Assembly (NCBI RefSeq): GCF_002632725.1
Contig: NZ_NJAI01000003.1
Coordinates: 186,001 to 250,000, forward strand
DNA: 64,000 nt
Source: Xenorhabdus hominickii
GTDB lineage: Bacteria > Pseudomonadota > Gammaproteobacteria > Enterobacterales > Enterobacteriaceae
Reading direction: 5' to 3'
Under the pieces are notes generated by a model that saw only the letters and a program-made list of their open reading frames with translations, was not told the origin of the DNA and did not search any database. The position numbers and the translations under genes were made by a program. Positions 42,231 through 51,829 of the stretch are shown here, in pieces (within the stretch, counting starts at the first letter, position 1; each line of letters opens with the position of its first letter).

Positions 42231-42353
42231 ATTCCCTTCATCTTTCAAATTGTTTCTTTGTTGGCTTCGCTCATCCACCCCAGTCACATAGCTATTTATG
42301 TTTCTGGGGCTTAGTCGTTTATTGCCGAGATACAACTCGAAATCGATTGGGCT
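42231..42353. repeat. Dispersed palindromic repeat, full-length copy E
   Basis: About 123 bp from ATTCCCTTCATCTTTCAAAT to AACTCGAAATCGATTGGGC, with an interior containing ACCCCAGTCACATAGCTA. It lies inside the dnaKJ operon, between the two genes. Confidence 0.8.
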
Positions 42354-42362
42354 TAAGGGCTA

Positions 42363-44273
42363 TTATTTTTTGTCTTTAACTTCTTCGAATTCAGCGTCTA
42401 CAACGTCGTCTTCTTTCTTCGCGTTGTCTGTGCCTGCATCAGCAGCACCAGCCTGAGCTTGTTGCTGTGCAATTTCCAGAAGTTTTTTGGAAGCTTCAAC
42501 CAGAGCCTGAATCTTCGCTTCGATCTCAGCTTTGTCTTCGCCTTTTGATGCTGTTTCCAGTTCAGAAATCGCTTTCTCGATAGCCGCTTTATCATCCGCA
42601 GTCAGTTTGTCGCCTGCTTCTTCGACTTGTTTACGAGTACCGTGAATCAGTTGGTCAGCTTGGTTGCGGATCTGAACCAGTTCTTCAAACTTACGGTCAG
42701 CTTCTGCGTTTGCTTCTGCGTCACGTACCATCTGTTGGATTTCTTCTTCGTTCAAACCAGAAGATGCTTTGATAGTAATGTGCTGCTCGCGACCAGAGTT
42801 CTTGTCTTTCGCAGAAACGTGCAGGATACCGTCAGCATCGATGTCGAAAGTCACTTCGATCTGTGGGGTGCCGCGCATTGCAGGCTGAATACCATCCAGG
42901 TTGAATTGACCCAGAGATTTGTTATCGCCTGAACGTTTACGCTCACCCTGCAATACATGGATAGTTACCGCAGACTGGTTGTCTTCTGCTGTAGAGAACA
43001 CTTGACTATGTTTGGTTGGGATCGTGGTGTTCTTAGTAATCAGGGAGGTCATGACGCCACCCATGGTTTCGATACCCAGAGACAGTGGAGTTACGTCCAG
43101 CAGCAGAACGTCTTTTACGTCACCAGACAGTACACCACCCTGAACTGCTGCACCCATAGCAACCGCTTCATCTGGGTTCACGTCTTTACGTGGCTCTTTG
43201 CCGAAGAAATCTGCAACCGCTTTCTGTACCATTGGCATACGAATTTGACCACCAACCAGAATCACGTCTTGGATGTCAGATACAGACAGGCCAGCGTCAT
43301 TCAGGGCTACTTTCAGAGGCTCAATAGTACGTTTAACCAAATCTTCAACCAGAGATTCCAGTTTTGCACGGGTAACTTTAACGTTCATGTGCTTAGGACC
43401 GGTCGCATCTGCCGTGATGTATGGCAGGTTAACGTCTGTTTGCTGGGCAGAAGAAAGCTCGATTTTCGCTTTTTCTGCGGCTTCTTTCAGACGCTGCATT
43501 GCCAGTGGGTCGTTACGCAGGTCGATGCCTTGTTCTTTTTTGAACTCATCAACCAGATAGTTGATCATACGGCTGTCGAAGTCTTCACCACCCAAGTGGG
43601 TATCCCCATTGGTTGCCAGAACTTCATAGGTTTTTTCGCCATCAACTTCGTCAATTTCTATGATAGAGATATCGAAAGTACCGCCACCCAAGTCATAAAC
43701 TGCGATGGTGCGGTTACCGACTTCTTTATCCAGACCATAAGCCAAAGCTGCTGCGGTTGGTTCGTTAATGATACGCTTAACTTCCAGACCTGCGATACGG
43801 CCTGCATCTTTAGTTGCCTGACGTTGCGCATCGTTAAAGTATGCAGGAACGGTGATAACAGCTTCAGTTACTGGCTCACCCAGATAATCTTCTGCTGTTT
43901 TCTTCATTTTTTTCAGAACTTCAGCAGAAACCTGAGGTGGTGCCATTTTCTGGCCTTTCACTTCTAACCACGCATCACCGTTATCCGCAGCGATGATTTT
44001 GTATGGCATGATAGCTTCGTCACGCTGTACTTCTTCGTCCTGAAAACGACGGCCAATCAAACGCTTGATGGCGAACAGGGTGTTTTGCGGGTTAGTAACA
44101 GCCTGACGTTTAGCTGGTTGACCAACCAGAGTTTCACCATCCTGAGTATATGCGATGATAGAAGGAGTGGTACGATCACCTTCGCTGTTTTCAAGCACGC
44201 GCGTAGTTGTGCCGTCCATAATTGCTACACAAGAGTTGGTAGTTCCCAAGTCGATACCAATGATTTTACCCAT
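42363..44273 (-). CDS. dnaK: Chaperone DnaK (Hsp70)
   Basis: 636 residues. The ATPase domain starts [20 protein letters not shown], with phosphate loops [14 protein letters not shown] and [14 protein letters not shown]; the substrate-binding domain and lid follow, ending in the [14 protein letters not shown] tail. ATP-driven folding of client proteins with DnaJ and GrpE. Driven by a sigma32 promoter. A 336-codon antisense frame inside it is a shadow. Confidence 0.98.
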   Translation of the reverse strand: MGKIIGIDLGTTNSCVAIMDGTTTRVLENSEGDRTTPSIIAYTQDGETLVGQPAKRQAVTNPQNTLFAIKRLIGRRFQDEEVQRDEAIMPYKIIAADNGDAWLEVKGQKMAPPQVSAEVLKKMKKTAEDYLGEPVTEAVITVPAYFNDAQRQATKDAGRIAGLEVKRIINEPTAAALAYGLDKEVGNRTIAVYDLGGGTFDISIIEIDEVDGEKTYEVLATNGDTHLGGEDFDSRMINYLVDEFKKEQGIDLRNDPLAMQRLKEAAEKAKIELSSAQQTDVNLPYITADATGPKHMNVKVTRAKLESLVEDLVKRTIEPLKVALNDAGLSVSDIQDVILVGGQIRMPMVQKAVADFFGKEPRKDVNPDEAVAMGAAVQGGVLSGDVKDVLLLDVTPLSLGIETMGGVMTSLITKNTTIPTKHSQVFSTAEDNQSAVTIHVLQGERKRSGDNKSLGQFNLDGIQPAMRGTPQIEVTFDIDADGILHVSAKDKNSGREQHITIKASSGLNEEEIQQMVRDAEANAEADRKFEELVQIRNQADQLIHGTRKQVEEAGDKLTADDKAAIEKAISELETASKGEDKAEIEAKIQALVEASKKLLEIAQQQAQAGAADAGTDNAKKEDDVVDAEFEEVKDKK

Positions 44274-44426
44274 CTAAACGCCTCCACAAAGAATTCATAT
44301 ATTCGGTCAAGTTACTAAGCTATATGAGGACGAATGTTTTATTTTCAATGGCACTGATTGCCAGACATTCCCCATTTTATGTTTCCAGCTCATGCCGAAG
44401 TATCGGTAGTAACTGTAGTTGAGACT

Positions 44427-44458
44427 TAGATGGGGTCATTCATCTCATCATCAAGGGG
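44427..44458 (-). promoter_or_regulatory. Sigma32 heat-shock promoter of dnaKJ
   Basis: On the minus strand CCCCTTGATG and GACCCCATCT are spaced as in the E. coli dnaK P1 promoter and match it almost base for base. It sits about 155 bp before the dnaK start. No second sigma32 promoter was recognised. Confidence 0.88.
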
Positions 44459-44622
44459 CAGATTGAAAAAAAATTGAGATTTAATAAAAATTTTTTTCGA
44501 AGGCCATTGTGTAGTTGATGTCATCACATTATGATTCGCCGCCTTTTACGTTTTATTGGTGCAGTAAAGCACCATGAGAACTTTTTTACTTTTTGTTTTT
44601 ATTTGTATTTTCTAGGGGACGT

Positions 44623-45195
44623 ATGCACTCTAATCAGTTGGCGAACCCAGGCCCATTGGGTTTAATGGGTTTTGGAATGACAACCATTTTGTTGAATTTG
44701 CACAATGCTGGTTTTTTCCCATTGGCATCGGCCATTTTGAGCATGGGAATTTTTTACGGTGGTTTGGCTCAGGTGCTGGCTGGCATCTTTGAGTACAAAA
44801 AAGGCAATACTTTTGCTGCAACCGCATTTACCTCTTACGGTATGTTCTGGTTGAGCCTGATCGGATTGCTGTTCCTGCCAACGATGGGATTGGCTGAAGC
44901 AACCAGCCATGAATTCCTCGGCGTTTACCTTGCTCTGTGGGGTATTTTCACCTTGTTTATGTTCTTTGGAACATTGAAAGCCAATCGTGTCCTGCAATTT
45001 GTGTTTGGCAGCCTGGTTCTGCTGTTTGCTTTACTGGCTATCGGTAATATCACAGGTAATGCGAGCATTTTGACCTTTGCTGGTTTCGAAGGGATTATCT
45101 GCGGCGCGAGTGCTTTCTATCTGGCAATGGCTGAAGTTCTGAATGAACAATATGGCCGTACTGTTCTACCGATTGGTGAAGTGAAGTACGCTTAA
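44623..45195 (+). CDS. satP: Acetate/succinate transporter SatP (YaaH)
   Basis: 190 residues from the ATG at 44623 ([18 protein letters not shown]), with AGGGGA upstream; the longer frame from 44593 has no ribosome site. Six membrane helices and the signature [14 protein letters not shown] of the GPR1/FUN34/YaaH family. It moves acetate and succinate with protons. In E. coli satP lies between mog and dnaK; here the accessory block separates it from mog. Confidence 0.93.
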   Translation: MHSNQLANPGPLGLMGFGMTTILLNLHNAGFFPLASAILSMGIFYGGLAQVLAGIFEYKKGNTFAATAFTSYGMFWLSLIGLLFLPTMGLAEATSHEFLGVYLALWGIFTLFMFFGTLKANRVLQFVFGSLVLLFALLAIGNITGNASILTFAGFEGIICGASAFYLAMAEVLNEQYGRTVLPIGEVKYA

Positions 45196-45204
45196 CTATT
45201 CCAA

Positions 45205-45239
45205 ACAGGATGAACTCTTAAGCTCATCCTGTTTTGTTT
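45205..45239. terminator. Bidirectional terminator between satP and the MFS gene
   Basis: A 10-bp stem (AACAGGATGA/TCATCCTGTT) with a 10-nt loop, then TTTTGTTT on the plus strand; the minus strand side serves the convergent MFS gene. Confidence 0.8.
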
Positions 45240-45261
45240 AAGATCCAAATCTTTTTTATAT

Positions 45262-46533
45262 TCAACCCGTTCTTTTATTCAGATAAAGCCCCAACAAAAG
45301 ACCTATCGCAGATAAAGCCATAATATAGTAAGCGGGTGCTAGTGGCGTATATTTCATCAGCAGAGTGACGAAGATCGGCGTCAGTCCACCAAAAATGGCA
45401 TAGGCCATATTATAGGAAAATGAAATACCACTGAACCGTACTTCTGGTGGGTAGCTGTTAACCATGACGAAAGGTGCTGCGCCAATTACGCCAACAGCCA
45501 GCCCTACCAGGGCATAAGCGCTAAATAATTTAACCGGTTCATGACTGATATTGTGATAAAAGAACCATGCTGTGGCGGCTAATAGAATACAGCCGATGAT
45601 CAACACAATACCAGCTCCGCATTTATCACATAGATATCCCACAGATATGCAGCTAATTGCCAATGAGATAATCGCCAGGCTATTTGCTTTCAGGGTCAGT
45701 GACTGTTCCAGATGGAAGACCGTCTGCATGTAAGTTGGGGCCATCAAGATAATGACCACGATACCGGCAGAAAGTAACCACGTCAGCAGCATAGAGATAA
45801 TGGTTGCGCGTTTGTGATTCAAAACCACGGATTTCAGCGGGAGTTCTTCCGCTAATGCTTTACGCTCCTGCATTTCTTTGAAAACAGGGGTTTCATGTAG
45901 CCAACGGCGTAGATACATAGCGCAAAGACCGAAAAATCCACCTAAGAAGAATGGCAGACGCCATGCCCAATCAAACACTTCCTGTTTGGTATAAATAGAA
46001 GTAATAACGGTTGCCACAAGAGAGCCAAACAAAATACCCATGGTTAGCCCGGCAGTGAGAATGCCGCAGGCAAGGCCGATGCGTTTCTGAGGAACATGTT
46101 CCGCCACAAAGACCCATGCGCCGGGTACTTCTCCTCCAATTGCTGCACCTTGCATGATACGCATCAGCAGGAGCAGCAGAGGAGCTACCATACCAATCGC
46201 ATCATAGGTGGGAAGCATCCCAATGGCCAGAGTTGGAATAGCCATCATCAATATACTGAGCGAAAACATTTTCTTGCGCCCAATCAAATCACCAAAATGC
46301 GCCATAACGATCCCGCCTAAGGGACGAGCCAGATAACCGGCAGCAAAAATGCCAAATGTTTGCAGTTGCCTAAGCCATTCAGGGATGTCCGCAGGGAAAA
46401 ACAGTTCTCCAAGCGTAACGGCAAAAAAGACAAAGATAATAAAATCGTAAAACTCCAGAGCACCACCTAAGGCAGACAAAGACAGAGTTTTATAGTCCTG
46501 TTTGTTTAATGTTCTATTTTGATGTTGTGACAT
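45262..46533 (-). CDS. MFS transporter, metabolite:H+ symporter (ProP/ShiA) subfamily
   Basis: 423 residues, 12 helices. The loop 2-3 motif GDLIGRKKMF and the N-terminal ALGGALEFYDFIIFVFFA are typical of the MHS subfamily (ProP, KgtP, ShiA). Such proteins import osmolytes or organic acids. It lies on the same strand as the biosynthetic cluster but 351 bp downstream, so membership is doubtful; MHS proteins are importers more often than antibiotic exporters. Confidence 0.8.
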   Translation of the reverse strand: MSQHQNRTLNKQDYKTLSLSALGGALEFYDFIIFVFFAVTLGELFFPADIPEWLRQLQTFGIFAAGYLARPLGGIVMAHFGDLIGRKKMFSLSILMMAIPTLAIGMLPTYDAIGMVAPLLLLLMRIMQGAAIGGEVPGAWVFVAEHVPQKRIGLACGILTAGLTMGILFGSLVATVITSIYTKQEVFDWAWRLPFFLGGFFGLCAMYLRRWLHETPVFKEMQERKALAEELPLKSVVLNHKRATIISMLLTWLLSAGIVVIILMAPTYMQTVFHLEQSLTLKANSLAIISLAISCISVGYLCDKCGAGIVLIIGCILLAATAWFFYHNISHEPVKLFSAYALVGLAVGVIGAAPFVMVNSYPPEVRFSGISFSYNMAYAIFGGLTPIFVTLLMKYTPLAPAYYIMALSAIGLLLGLYLNKRTG

Positions 46534-46884
46534 AAGTTACCGATTTATAGTTATAAAATTAGGCAATTGTGATTATTTTTAATCGCCCATTAGAGATCGT
46601 AATCAGATTAAAATAAAACTTATGCTATATTAAAAGACGTTTATTCTGCAATTTGTTTAATTAAACAAATGTGATGATATGCAATTTAAAGGTGGTCAAA
46701 AAGGAAAATTTAATGCTTTAGGTATTGAATAAATTTCAATTAGTAGTCAATAAAACAGAAAATTGAAAGATGGAAAAGCTGAAATTGAAGAAGGGAAGAG
46801 TACGCCGCTTATCAGCTAATTAACCGCTTTACTGAGTCAAAAAGGCTGAATGCTCTTCCACATATATCCCTTTTATTTTAGAGG
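46534..46884. other. Intergenic region between MFS gene and biosynthetic cluster
   Basis: 351 bases, AT-rich. GGAAGAG (46794) and CTCTTCC (46853) form an inverted repeat with a long loop. No gene and no clear terminator or promoter. Confidence 0.45.
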
Positions 46885-47460
46885 TTACTCTGGCAGATGC
46901 TGCCTCAGTAAGGAAATAACCGTTTCAATATCCGGTAATGATGGATGCCCAACCATCCGTTTCAATGATGCATCAAAATTCTCATGCCACATGGGTTCAA
47001 TAACATGATAGCCATCATCCCGTAATTGATTGATATTACGATGCGTTGCATTTTTCTCCCACATCACGCTTCCCATGACAGGAAAAAACAACACAGGGAA
47101 TGTAGAAGCCAGAATGACAGTGGTTAAACGGTTGGGGGCGCTGCCATGAGCAACTGCTGCAAGAGTGTTTGCTGTTGCAGGCAAAATGGCCATGAGGTCG
47201 TGATCGGCGACAATGCGTGAAGGTTTATCTGTTGGCCAATCTTGCGGGTTTTCGCCACTGATGATTCGATCGGCATAGAGCGCCATCGTTGCAGCGGGTA
47301 GAAAGGTGGTGGCACTGTTAGTCATCAATACAGTTAATGTACAGTCAATCGTTGCTTTAATAGCTGAAAGATATCTGGGAAGAAGAGTGATATCTACGGA
47401 TCCGGTAGTTCCAATTAAAATGCGTGGTTTTATTGGTTGGATGATTTCATCATTTTTCAT
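46885..47460 (-). CDS. HFCD-family flavoprotein decarboxylase (dithiolopyrrolone cluster)
   Basis: 191 residues with the homo-oligomeric flavin-containing Cys decarboxylase fold shared by EpiD and PPC decarboxylase. Motifs: FMN loop GTTGSVD, likely catalytic His87 (VADHDLM), PASANT-like PATANT (94-99) and PxMxxxMW (PVMGSVMW, 127-134). The Asn usual in PxMN is Gly130 here. In holomycin-type pathways a homologue (HlmF) performs oxidative decarboxylation of the second cysteine to form the ene-thiol. It is the last gene of the cluster on the minus strand. Confidence 0.82.
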   Translation of the reverse strand: MKNDEIIQPIKPRILIGTTGSVDITLLPRYLSAIKATIDCTLTVLMTNSATTFLPAATMALYADRIISGENPQDWPTDKPSRIVADHDLMAILPATANTLAAVAHGSAPNRLTTVILASTFPVLFFPVMGSVMWEKNATHRNINQLRDDGYHVIEPMWHENFDASLKRMVGHPSLPDIETVISLLRQHLPE

Positions 47461-47510
47461 GGGTAAATTGCCTTTATTATCATTAATATAATTATTATTA
47501 ATATGGCGTG

Positions 47511-48353
47511 TTATCGATATTCATTGGCATGTTCCAGTAGCTTATCCAGCTCCAACAAGTAAGAATGCCTGCCATGTTCCTGCCATTCTCGTGGGTATCC
47601 CAAAGACACTTCAACATGGACGACATCTTCAATATATTCGACATTGGGGATATGCAGGTGGCCGTATACCACCATACGGACGCCTTTTCTTGATGCCCAC
47701 CGATGAGTTTTTTCACTGCCACACCAAATGGAAAATTCGGTATTACGTAGAGATTCGAGTGGTTTTCGGATAATGGGGAAATGGCTCATAAGAACGATAT
47801 CTTCGCCGTCCGGGATTTCGTTCAAGCGCTTTTCGGTATATTGGATACGTTCCCGACACCAATCGATAATATTTTTATGGGGATAGGTTTTCAGAAAAAA
47901 CTCGTCAGAACTTATGATTCCGCAACGACGGGCGCGTTCTATGGCCTGATCCGCCGTATAGTCAGAAATACCCCTGAATGAATAGTCGTATAACGTGAAA
48001 ATAGGCGCAATGGTAACGGCTGCGCCATTTCCCATGTGGTAACGACCGAATTTATCTTCAGGGGTGAGGACGTTATGCTGTTGGCAGATATTGACCAGAT
48101 GTTCATAACGCGGCACGCCGGGCAATTTTAATTGATCTCTTGGTGTGCACCAGAGTTCATGATTACCCGGTGTCCAGATGATCTGAGCAAATCGTTGGGA
48201 AAGTGTACTTATGACCCATGTAAAATCTGACTCCTGTTCTGCAATATCGCCAGCCAGCAGAAGCCAATCATCGGGGGTTGATGGTTTGAATGATTCGACT
48301 ATCGCCCGATTTGCTGCATGGGATACATGTAGGTCACTGACAGCCAACAGCAT
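47511..48353 (-). CDS. Metallophosphoesterase in the dithiolopyrrolone cluster
   Basis: 280 residues of the calcineurin-like superfamily with the full metal-site series: DLHVSH (residues 7-12), GDIAE, GNHELW and, near the C-terminus, VYGHLHIPN. Lies 50 nt upstream of the decarboxylase and 57 nt downstream of the globin on the same strand. Its role in the pathway is unknown to me; it may act on a phosphorylated or nucleotide-bound intermediate, or a CoA/pantetheine-type substrate. That is speculation. Confidence 0.8.
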   Translation of the reverse strand: MLLAVSDLHVSHAANRAIVESFKPSTPDDWLLLAGDIAEQESDFTWVISTLSQRFAQIIWTPGNHELWCTPRDQLKLPGVPRYEHLVNICQQHNVLTPEDKFGRYHMGNGAAVTIAPIFTLYDYSFRGISDYTADQAIERARRCGIISSDEFFLKTYPHKNIIDWCRERIQYTEKRLNEIPDGEDIVLMSHFPIIRKPLESLRNTEFSIWCGSEKTHRWASRKGVRMVVYGHLHIPNVEYIEDVVHVEVSLGYPREWQEHGRHSYLLELDKLLEHANEYR

Positions 48354-48410
48354 GATTTCACCTCTAATTACCGAGAAATAAATTTATATATCAATAAATT
48401 TAGTGCGGAA

Positions 48411-48875
48411 TTATGGCGTTCCCGGAGGGGCTGCTCCCCAATCCCATTTAGGCACCGTTTCGCGGCGTGAGGGGGTTGCATCAGGCTGAGAATTGGCCTC
48501 AGCTCTGCGGGAACCCCATTCGATATAACCTGAGAATGCTGCACGAAACTCCGGATCAGACGGTAAGCCGATCTCATCAGCCGCTAGCATCAGTAATTCA
48601 ACCCATCTTTTTCTCTGCTCTGGTTGTATACTTCTGCCTCTGTGACGACTCAGCATAACTTTGAAGCCACCCCGCTCATTGGTATAGCGTTCTTCTCCAC
48701 CAAGTACTTCTTCCAACCACATGGCTACATGGGCGGGGTGGTCGGATTTCATGTTTTTGAACAGGGGAGCGAGGAGTTCATCTTTTTCAACTTTGTCATA
48801 AAAGACGGTCATGAGTTTCATCAGAGCCTCACGACCACCCATCCATTCAAATAAAGTCGGCGTTTTATTCGTCAT
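48411..48875 (-). CDS. Globin-like protein of the dithiolopyrrolone cluster
   Basis: 154 residues resembling truncated (group II) haemoglobins: start FEWMGGREALMKLMTVFYDKV, EERYTNERGGFKVMLSRHRG with the likely proximal His, and KRWVELLMLAADEIGL. The C-terminus ends in a Trp/Pro segment (VPKWDWGAAPPGTP). Globin genes are a constant part of holomycin-type clusters (HlmG), where the role may be oxygen handling or a late oxidation. Its presence is one of the reasons for the pathway call. Confidence 0.83.
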   Translation of the reverse strand: MTNKTPTLFEWMGGREALMKLMTVFYDKVEKDELLAPLFKNMKSDHPAHVAMWLEEVLGGEERYTNERGGFKVMLSRHRGRSIQPEQRKRWVELLMLAADEIGLPSDPEFRAAFSGYIEWGSRRAEANSQPDATPSRRETVPKWDWGAAPPGTP

Positions 48876-48945
48876 ACAATACCTCTCAGTAGGAATACAT
48901 TAATGATATTGATACTCAGGTTGTGCTTGTTTTTTTGAATACCTA

Positions 48946-49815
48946 TTACCCTAACTCCAAGGACGCGATAGCCTTGACTTTATCCAGCCGTCCTTTTGGT
49001 ATGTTGTTACCTTTGTACATTCTGAAGGTAAAAAAGAGTTCTCGTAATCCAATCTCATGAGCCAGCAGAAGAAAGTCATTGTTGGTGGTTTCAGGAATAT
49101 CGGCTGACACTTGTTCCCCTGTGGGTACTTGTGCCAAGGCTGTGAAGGTAAGAGTTTCAACAGCCTCTGCGTTATCGGCGTGGAAAGGGCCTATCCGGTA
49201 ACCATTTTCAGATTTACGTATCCCAATCATGCCGGTAACTCTGTTTTGGGAGACGGTATAAAAACCATATCGGTTTTTGCCGAAAAACCAGTCTGTTAGC
49301 AGTGCCCCACGATGAATACCGGTACATTCAGCGTCATATTGGATCACTTCAGCAATATTGGCAGGGGTAATTGGCAAAGCCCCTAATGGGAGGGGCATTT
49401 TCTGTGTGACGGCACCTGACAATCTCAGATTGCGGTAGTAGGGAACGAATCCTCTTTTTTCATATAAATGTGATATATCCCAGTTACCATCACAGCCAAT
49501 AGTCCGTTGGTCTGCAAAAATCATCGTGGTCTTCCATATTCTTCCGGCACAAATATGATTACGAAACTCAGGTTTTACAATGAAGTTGCCACCATGTGCA
49601 TAGGTATCTGAATAACGTGCCATTGATATGGAGGATATGGGTTGTTCACCACGATAGGTAATGAAAAAACAATTGGGATCAACATTAAAGAAAGAGTCAG
49701 TATCACCTTCTCCCATATCCCAATTCTCGGCGCTAGACCAATTAAGGATGATGTCACTCCATTGAGTGTAATTAACCGATCGGATAGTACATTTTTTACT
49801 GTTTCTCTCTTTCAT
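48946..49815 (-). CDS. GNAT N-acyltransferase of the dithiolopyrrolone cluster
   Basis: 289 residues from the ATG at 49815 (MKERNSKKCT), preceded by GGAAGGA; an upstream ATG at 49839 has no site. An N-terminal GNAT domain (about 15-130: FFITYRGEQPISSISMARY, GGNFIVKPEFRNHICAGRIW) is joined to a C-terminal YitH/HdeA-type acetyltransferase domain. In holomycin-type pathways the acyltransferase (HlmA) acylates the ring amine of holothin. Xenorhabdins carry longer acyl groups, so a fatty acyl-CoA donor is plausible. Confidence 0.82.
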   Translation of the reverse strand: MKERNSKKCTIRSVNYTQWSDIILNWSSAENWDMGEGDTDSFFNVDPNCFFITYRGEQPISSISMARYSDTYAHGGNFIVKPEFRNHICAGRIWKTTMIFADQRTIGCDGNWDISHLYEKRGFVPYYRNLRLSGAVTQKMPLPLGALPITPANIAEVIQYDAECTGIHRGALLTDWFFGKNRYGFYTVSQNRVTGMIGIRKSENGYRIGPFHADNAEAVETLTFTALAQVPTGEQVSADIPETTNNDFLLLAHEIGLRELFFTFRMYKGNNIPKGRLDKVKAIASLELG

Positions 49816-49906
49816 GGCCGATATATCCTTCCAACACATTCTGTAGTTAATGTAGAGGTTCAGATCTCTGTATCCGTCGCACGATCTAATGACCTAGAGT
49901 TACAAA

Positions 49907-51043
49907 CTAAAGTCCCATTGATTTACTGATGATTTCTTGCAGCACTTCGCTGGTTCCGCCGTAAATAGTTTGGGCACGGCTATTCAGCCAATTTTTGCCA
50001 GCAATGGAATCACGCATATAACCCATTCCTCCGTGCAATTGCAGGCAACGATCTGCCACTTTCATTTGCAACTCGGTTGTCCACCATTTAATACGGGCGG
50101 CATCTACCAAACTGAAGAGACCTTGGTTAAAGAGCGCAACAGCATTATCGAGATAGACTCTGGCTATTTTTATTTCGGTATCTAATTGAGCGAGGATAAA
50201 GCGGTTATATTGAAAAGAGCCAATGGGTTGGTTGAAAGCTTTTCGTTCTTTCACATATTCCAGCGTGCTCTGCAAAATATGTTCTGCACTGGCAACCGCC
50301 ACCGCTGAGATGCTCAGGCGTTCACGGGGCATTGCCGACATGAAGTAATAGTTACCGAGGTTTTCACGGCCAATCAGGTTGGTAATGGGAACTTTGCAGT
50401 CATGAAAAAAGAGTTCAGCCGTATCGCTGCCATTCCAGCCAATTTTCTTCAACGGCTCTCCTCTGGTGAATCCGGGCATGTCCCGCTCTATCACCAGTAG
50501 GCTGATGCCTTGACCCTGCTGCCCTTCTTCCGTTTTGACCGCCACAACGATCAAATCGGCATGGATGCCATTAGTGATGTAAGTTTTACCACCATTGACC
50601 AGATAGTAATCGCCCTGCCGCTTGGCAATAGTTTTGATGTCTGCTGTATTGGAGCCGCCACTAGGCTCTGTCACCGCAATGGCTACGACTTGTTTTCCGC
50701 TACATAACTCCGGCAGCCACCTTTTTTTCTGTTCCGTATTACAGAGAGCAAAAATGTAGCTGGCGACAACATCATTGTGAGCAACGATCCCCGGTACGGT
50801 CACGCCTGCTTTGATGAGTTCTTCGATCAGGATCACCGCGAATCGATAATCGTGTTGATCCAGTCCGCCAAATTCGGGGCTAACACCCATGCCTAATAAT
50901 CCTGACTGGCCCAATTTTTCCCAAAAAGTGCGTTCAACCAGCCCATTTTCTTCCCATATTTTATGATCAGCTACGATTTCACGCTCAATAAATGCATGGC
51001 AAGATTTCCGGTAATTATCGAAGTTATCAATCTCAATACGCAT
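49907..51043 (-). CDS. Acyl-CoA dehydrogenase-like flavoenzyme of the dithiolopyrrolone cluster
   Basis: 378 residues from the ATG at 51043 (MRIEIDNFDNYRK) with GGGGTG just upstream; a frame from 51085 is less likely. Family motifs: AVTEPSGGSNTADIKT (FAD region), IGWNGSDTAELFFHDCKVP and the C-terminal YGGTSEVLQEIISKSMGL with the Glu of the catalytic region. In holomycin-type pathways the homologue (HlmB) oxidises the Cys-Cys unit while bound to the carrier protein. FAD-dependent, cytoplasmic. Confidence 0.86.
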   Translation of the reverse strand: MRIEIDNFDNYRKSCHAFIEREIVADHKIWEENGLVERTFWEKLGQSGLLGMGVSPEFGGLDQHDYRFAVILIEELIKAGVTVPGIVAHNDVVASYIFALCNTEQKKRWLPELCSGKQVVAIAVTEPSGGSNTADIKTIAKRQGDYYLVNGGKTYITNGIHADLIVVAVKTEEGQQGQGISLLVIERDMPGFTRGEPLKKIGWNGSDTAELFFHDCKVPITNLIGRENLGNYYFMSAMPRERLSISAVAVASAEHILQSTLEYVKERKAFNQPIGSFQYNRFILAQLDTEIKIARVYLDNAVALFNQGLFSLVDAARIKWWTTELQMKVADRCLQLHGGMGYMRDSIAGKNWLNSRAQTIYGGTSEVLQEIISKSMGL

Positions 51044-51100
51044 ATTCACCCCATATTCGTTGTCAGCTATTTTTTTACTCAGCAATATTGTTTTGCACAG

Positions 51101-51829
51101 TTATATTGTTTTACTTAGCAATATTGGTTTGATGGCTTCCCAATGTCGGTATACAGCGAAGTGATCCCCTTCAATACGGATGAGCGAAATATCGCGAGAC
51201 GTGTAATTTTTCCACGCTTTCATCGCTGCTAAACTGACATACCTATCTTGAGTGGCTGAAACCAGCATCAGCGGGTAATCCACTTGTATATCGTCAAGCT
51301 GGGGAAATTGGCTGCGTATCAGGTAATCACTGCGCAATTGCCTGATGATCGGTTTTATCAGTGCAGGTTCGTTCAAAATTGCTTCCGGCGTTCCTTGATC
51401 TTCTTTGGTTTTCTGAATTAATTGTTCGTCTGTCCATGTATGCCGCTCATCTTCCTGTTGAAGATGGGGGGGAACAGAACTGGACACCACGCCAAATAGA
51501 GGAGAAATGCCATATTTTTTCACTAACATCTGTCCTACCGCAATACTCAGTACGCCGCCAAAACTGTGGCCGAAGGTGACCAGTTCCGTGATCCCCTGAG
51601 TGTGTTTCTGCTGGAAATCTGTCCAGATATCAGATGCCAGCCGATTAACCAGTAAATCCAGATCGTGGATTTCGGGCTGTTTTGCCAGATAACCGCGTCC
51701 GGGGATCGCGACAGGCTGTAGAATTGCAGCCTTGGTTGTTGTCAGGTCATTCAACCAAGGACGATAAATCGCCGTTGTTGCTCCCGCATGTGGAAAGGCA
51801 TAAATAACCCGTTTGTTACTCGTGTCCAT
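51101..51829 (-). CDS. Type II thioesterase of the dithiolopyrrolone cluster
   Basis: 242 residues, alpha/beta hydrolase. Oxyanion region AFPHAGATTAIYRPW, nucleophile Ser89 in FGHSFGG, Asp in SATQDRYVS and His in EGDHFAVYRHW. The NRPS has no TE domain, so this separate enzyme may release the product or clear misloaded carrier domain (HlmC equivalent). Its start overlaps the GMC gene by 14 nt, so the two are coupled. Confidence 0.88.
   Translation of the reverse strand: MDTSNKRVIYAFPHAGATTAIYRPWLNDLTTTKAAILQPVAIPGRGYLAKQPEIHDLDLLVNRLASDIWTDFQQKHTQGITELVTFGHSFGGVLSIAVGQMLVKKYGISPLFGVVSSSVPPHLQQEDERHTWTDEQLIQKTKEDQGTPEAILNEPALIKPIIRQLRSDYLIRSQFPQLDDIQVDYPLMLVSATQDRYVSLAAMKAWKNYTSRDISLIRIEGDHFAVYRHWEAIKPILLSKTI

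Noticed and set aside
42957..43967. 336-codon plus-strand open frame inside dnaK
   Set aside because: It is exactly antisense to a perfectly conserved dnaK, rich in Cys/Phe/Trp as expected for a shadow frame, with no ribosome site.
45262..46533. MFS gene as the exporter of the dithiolopyrrolone cluster
   Set aside because: It belongs to the MHS symporter subgroup, and is separated by 351 bp from the cluster; kept as unassigned.
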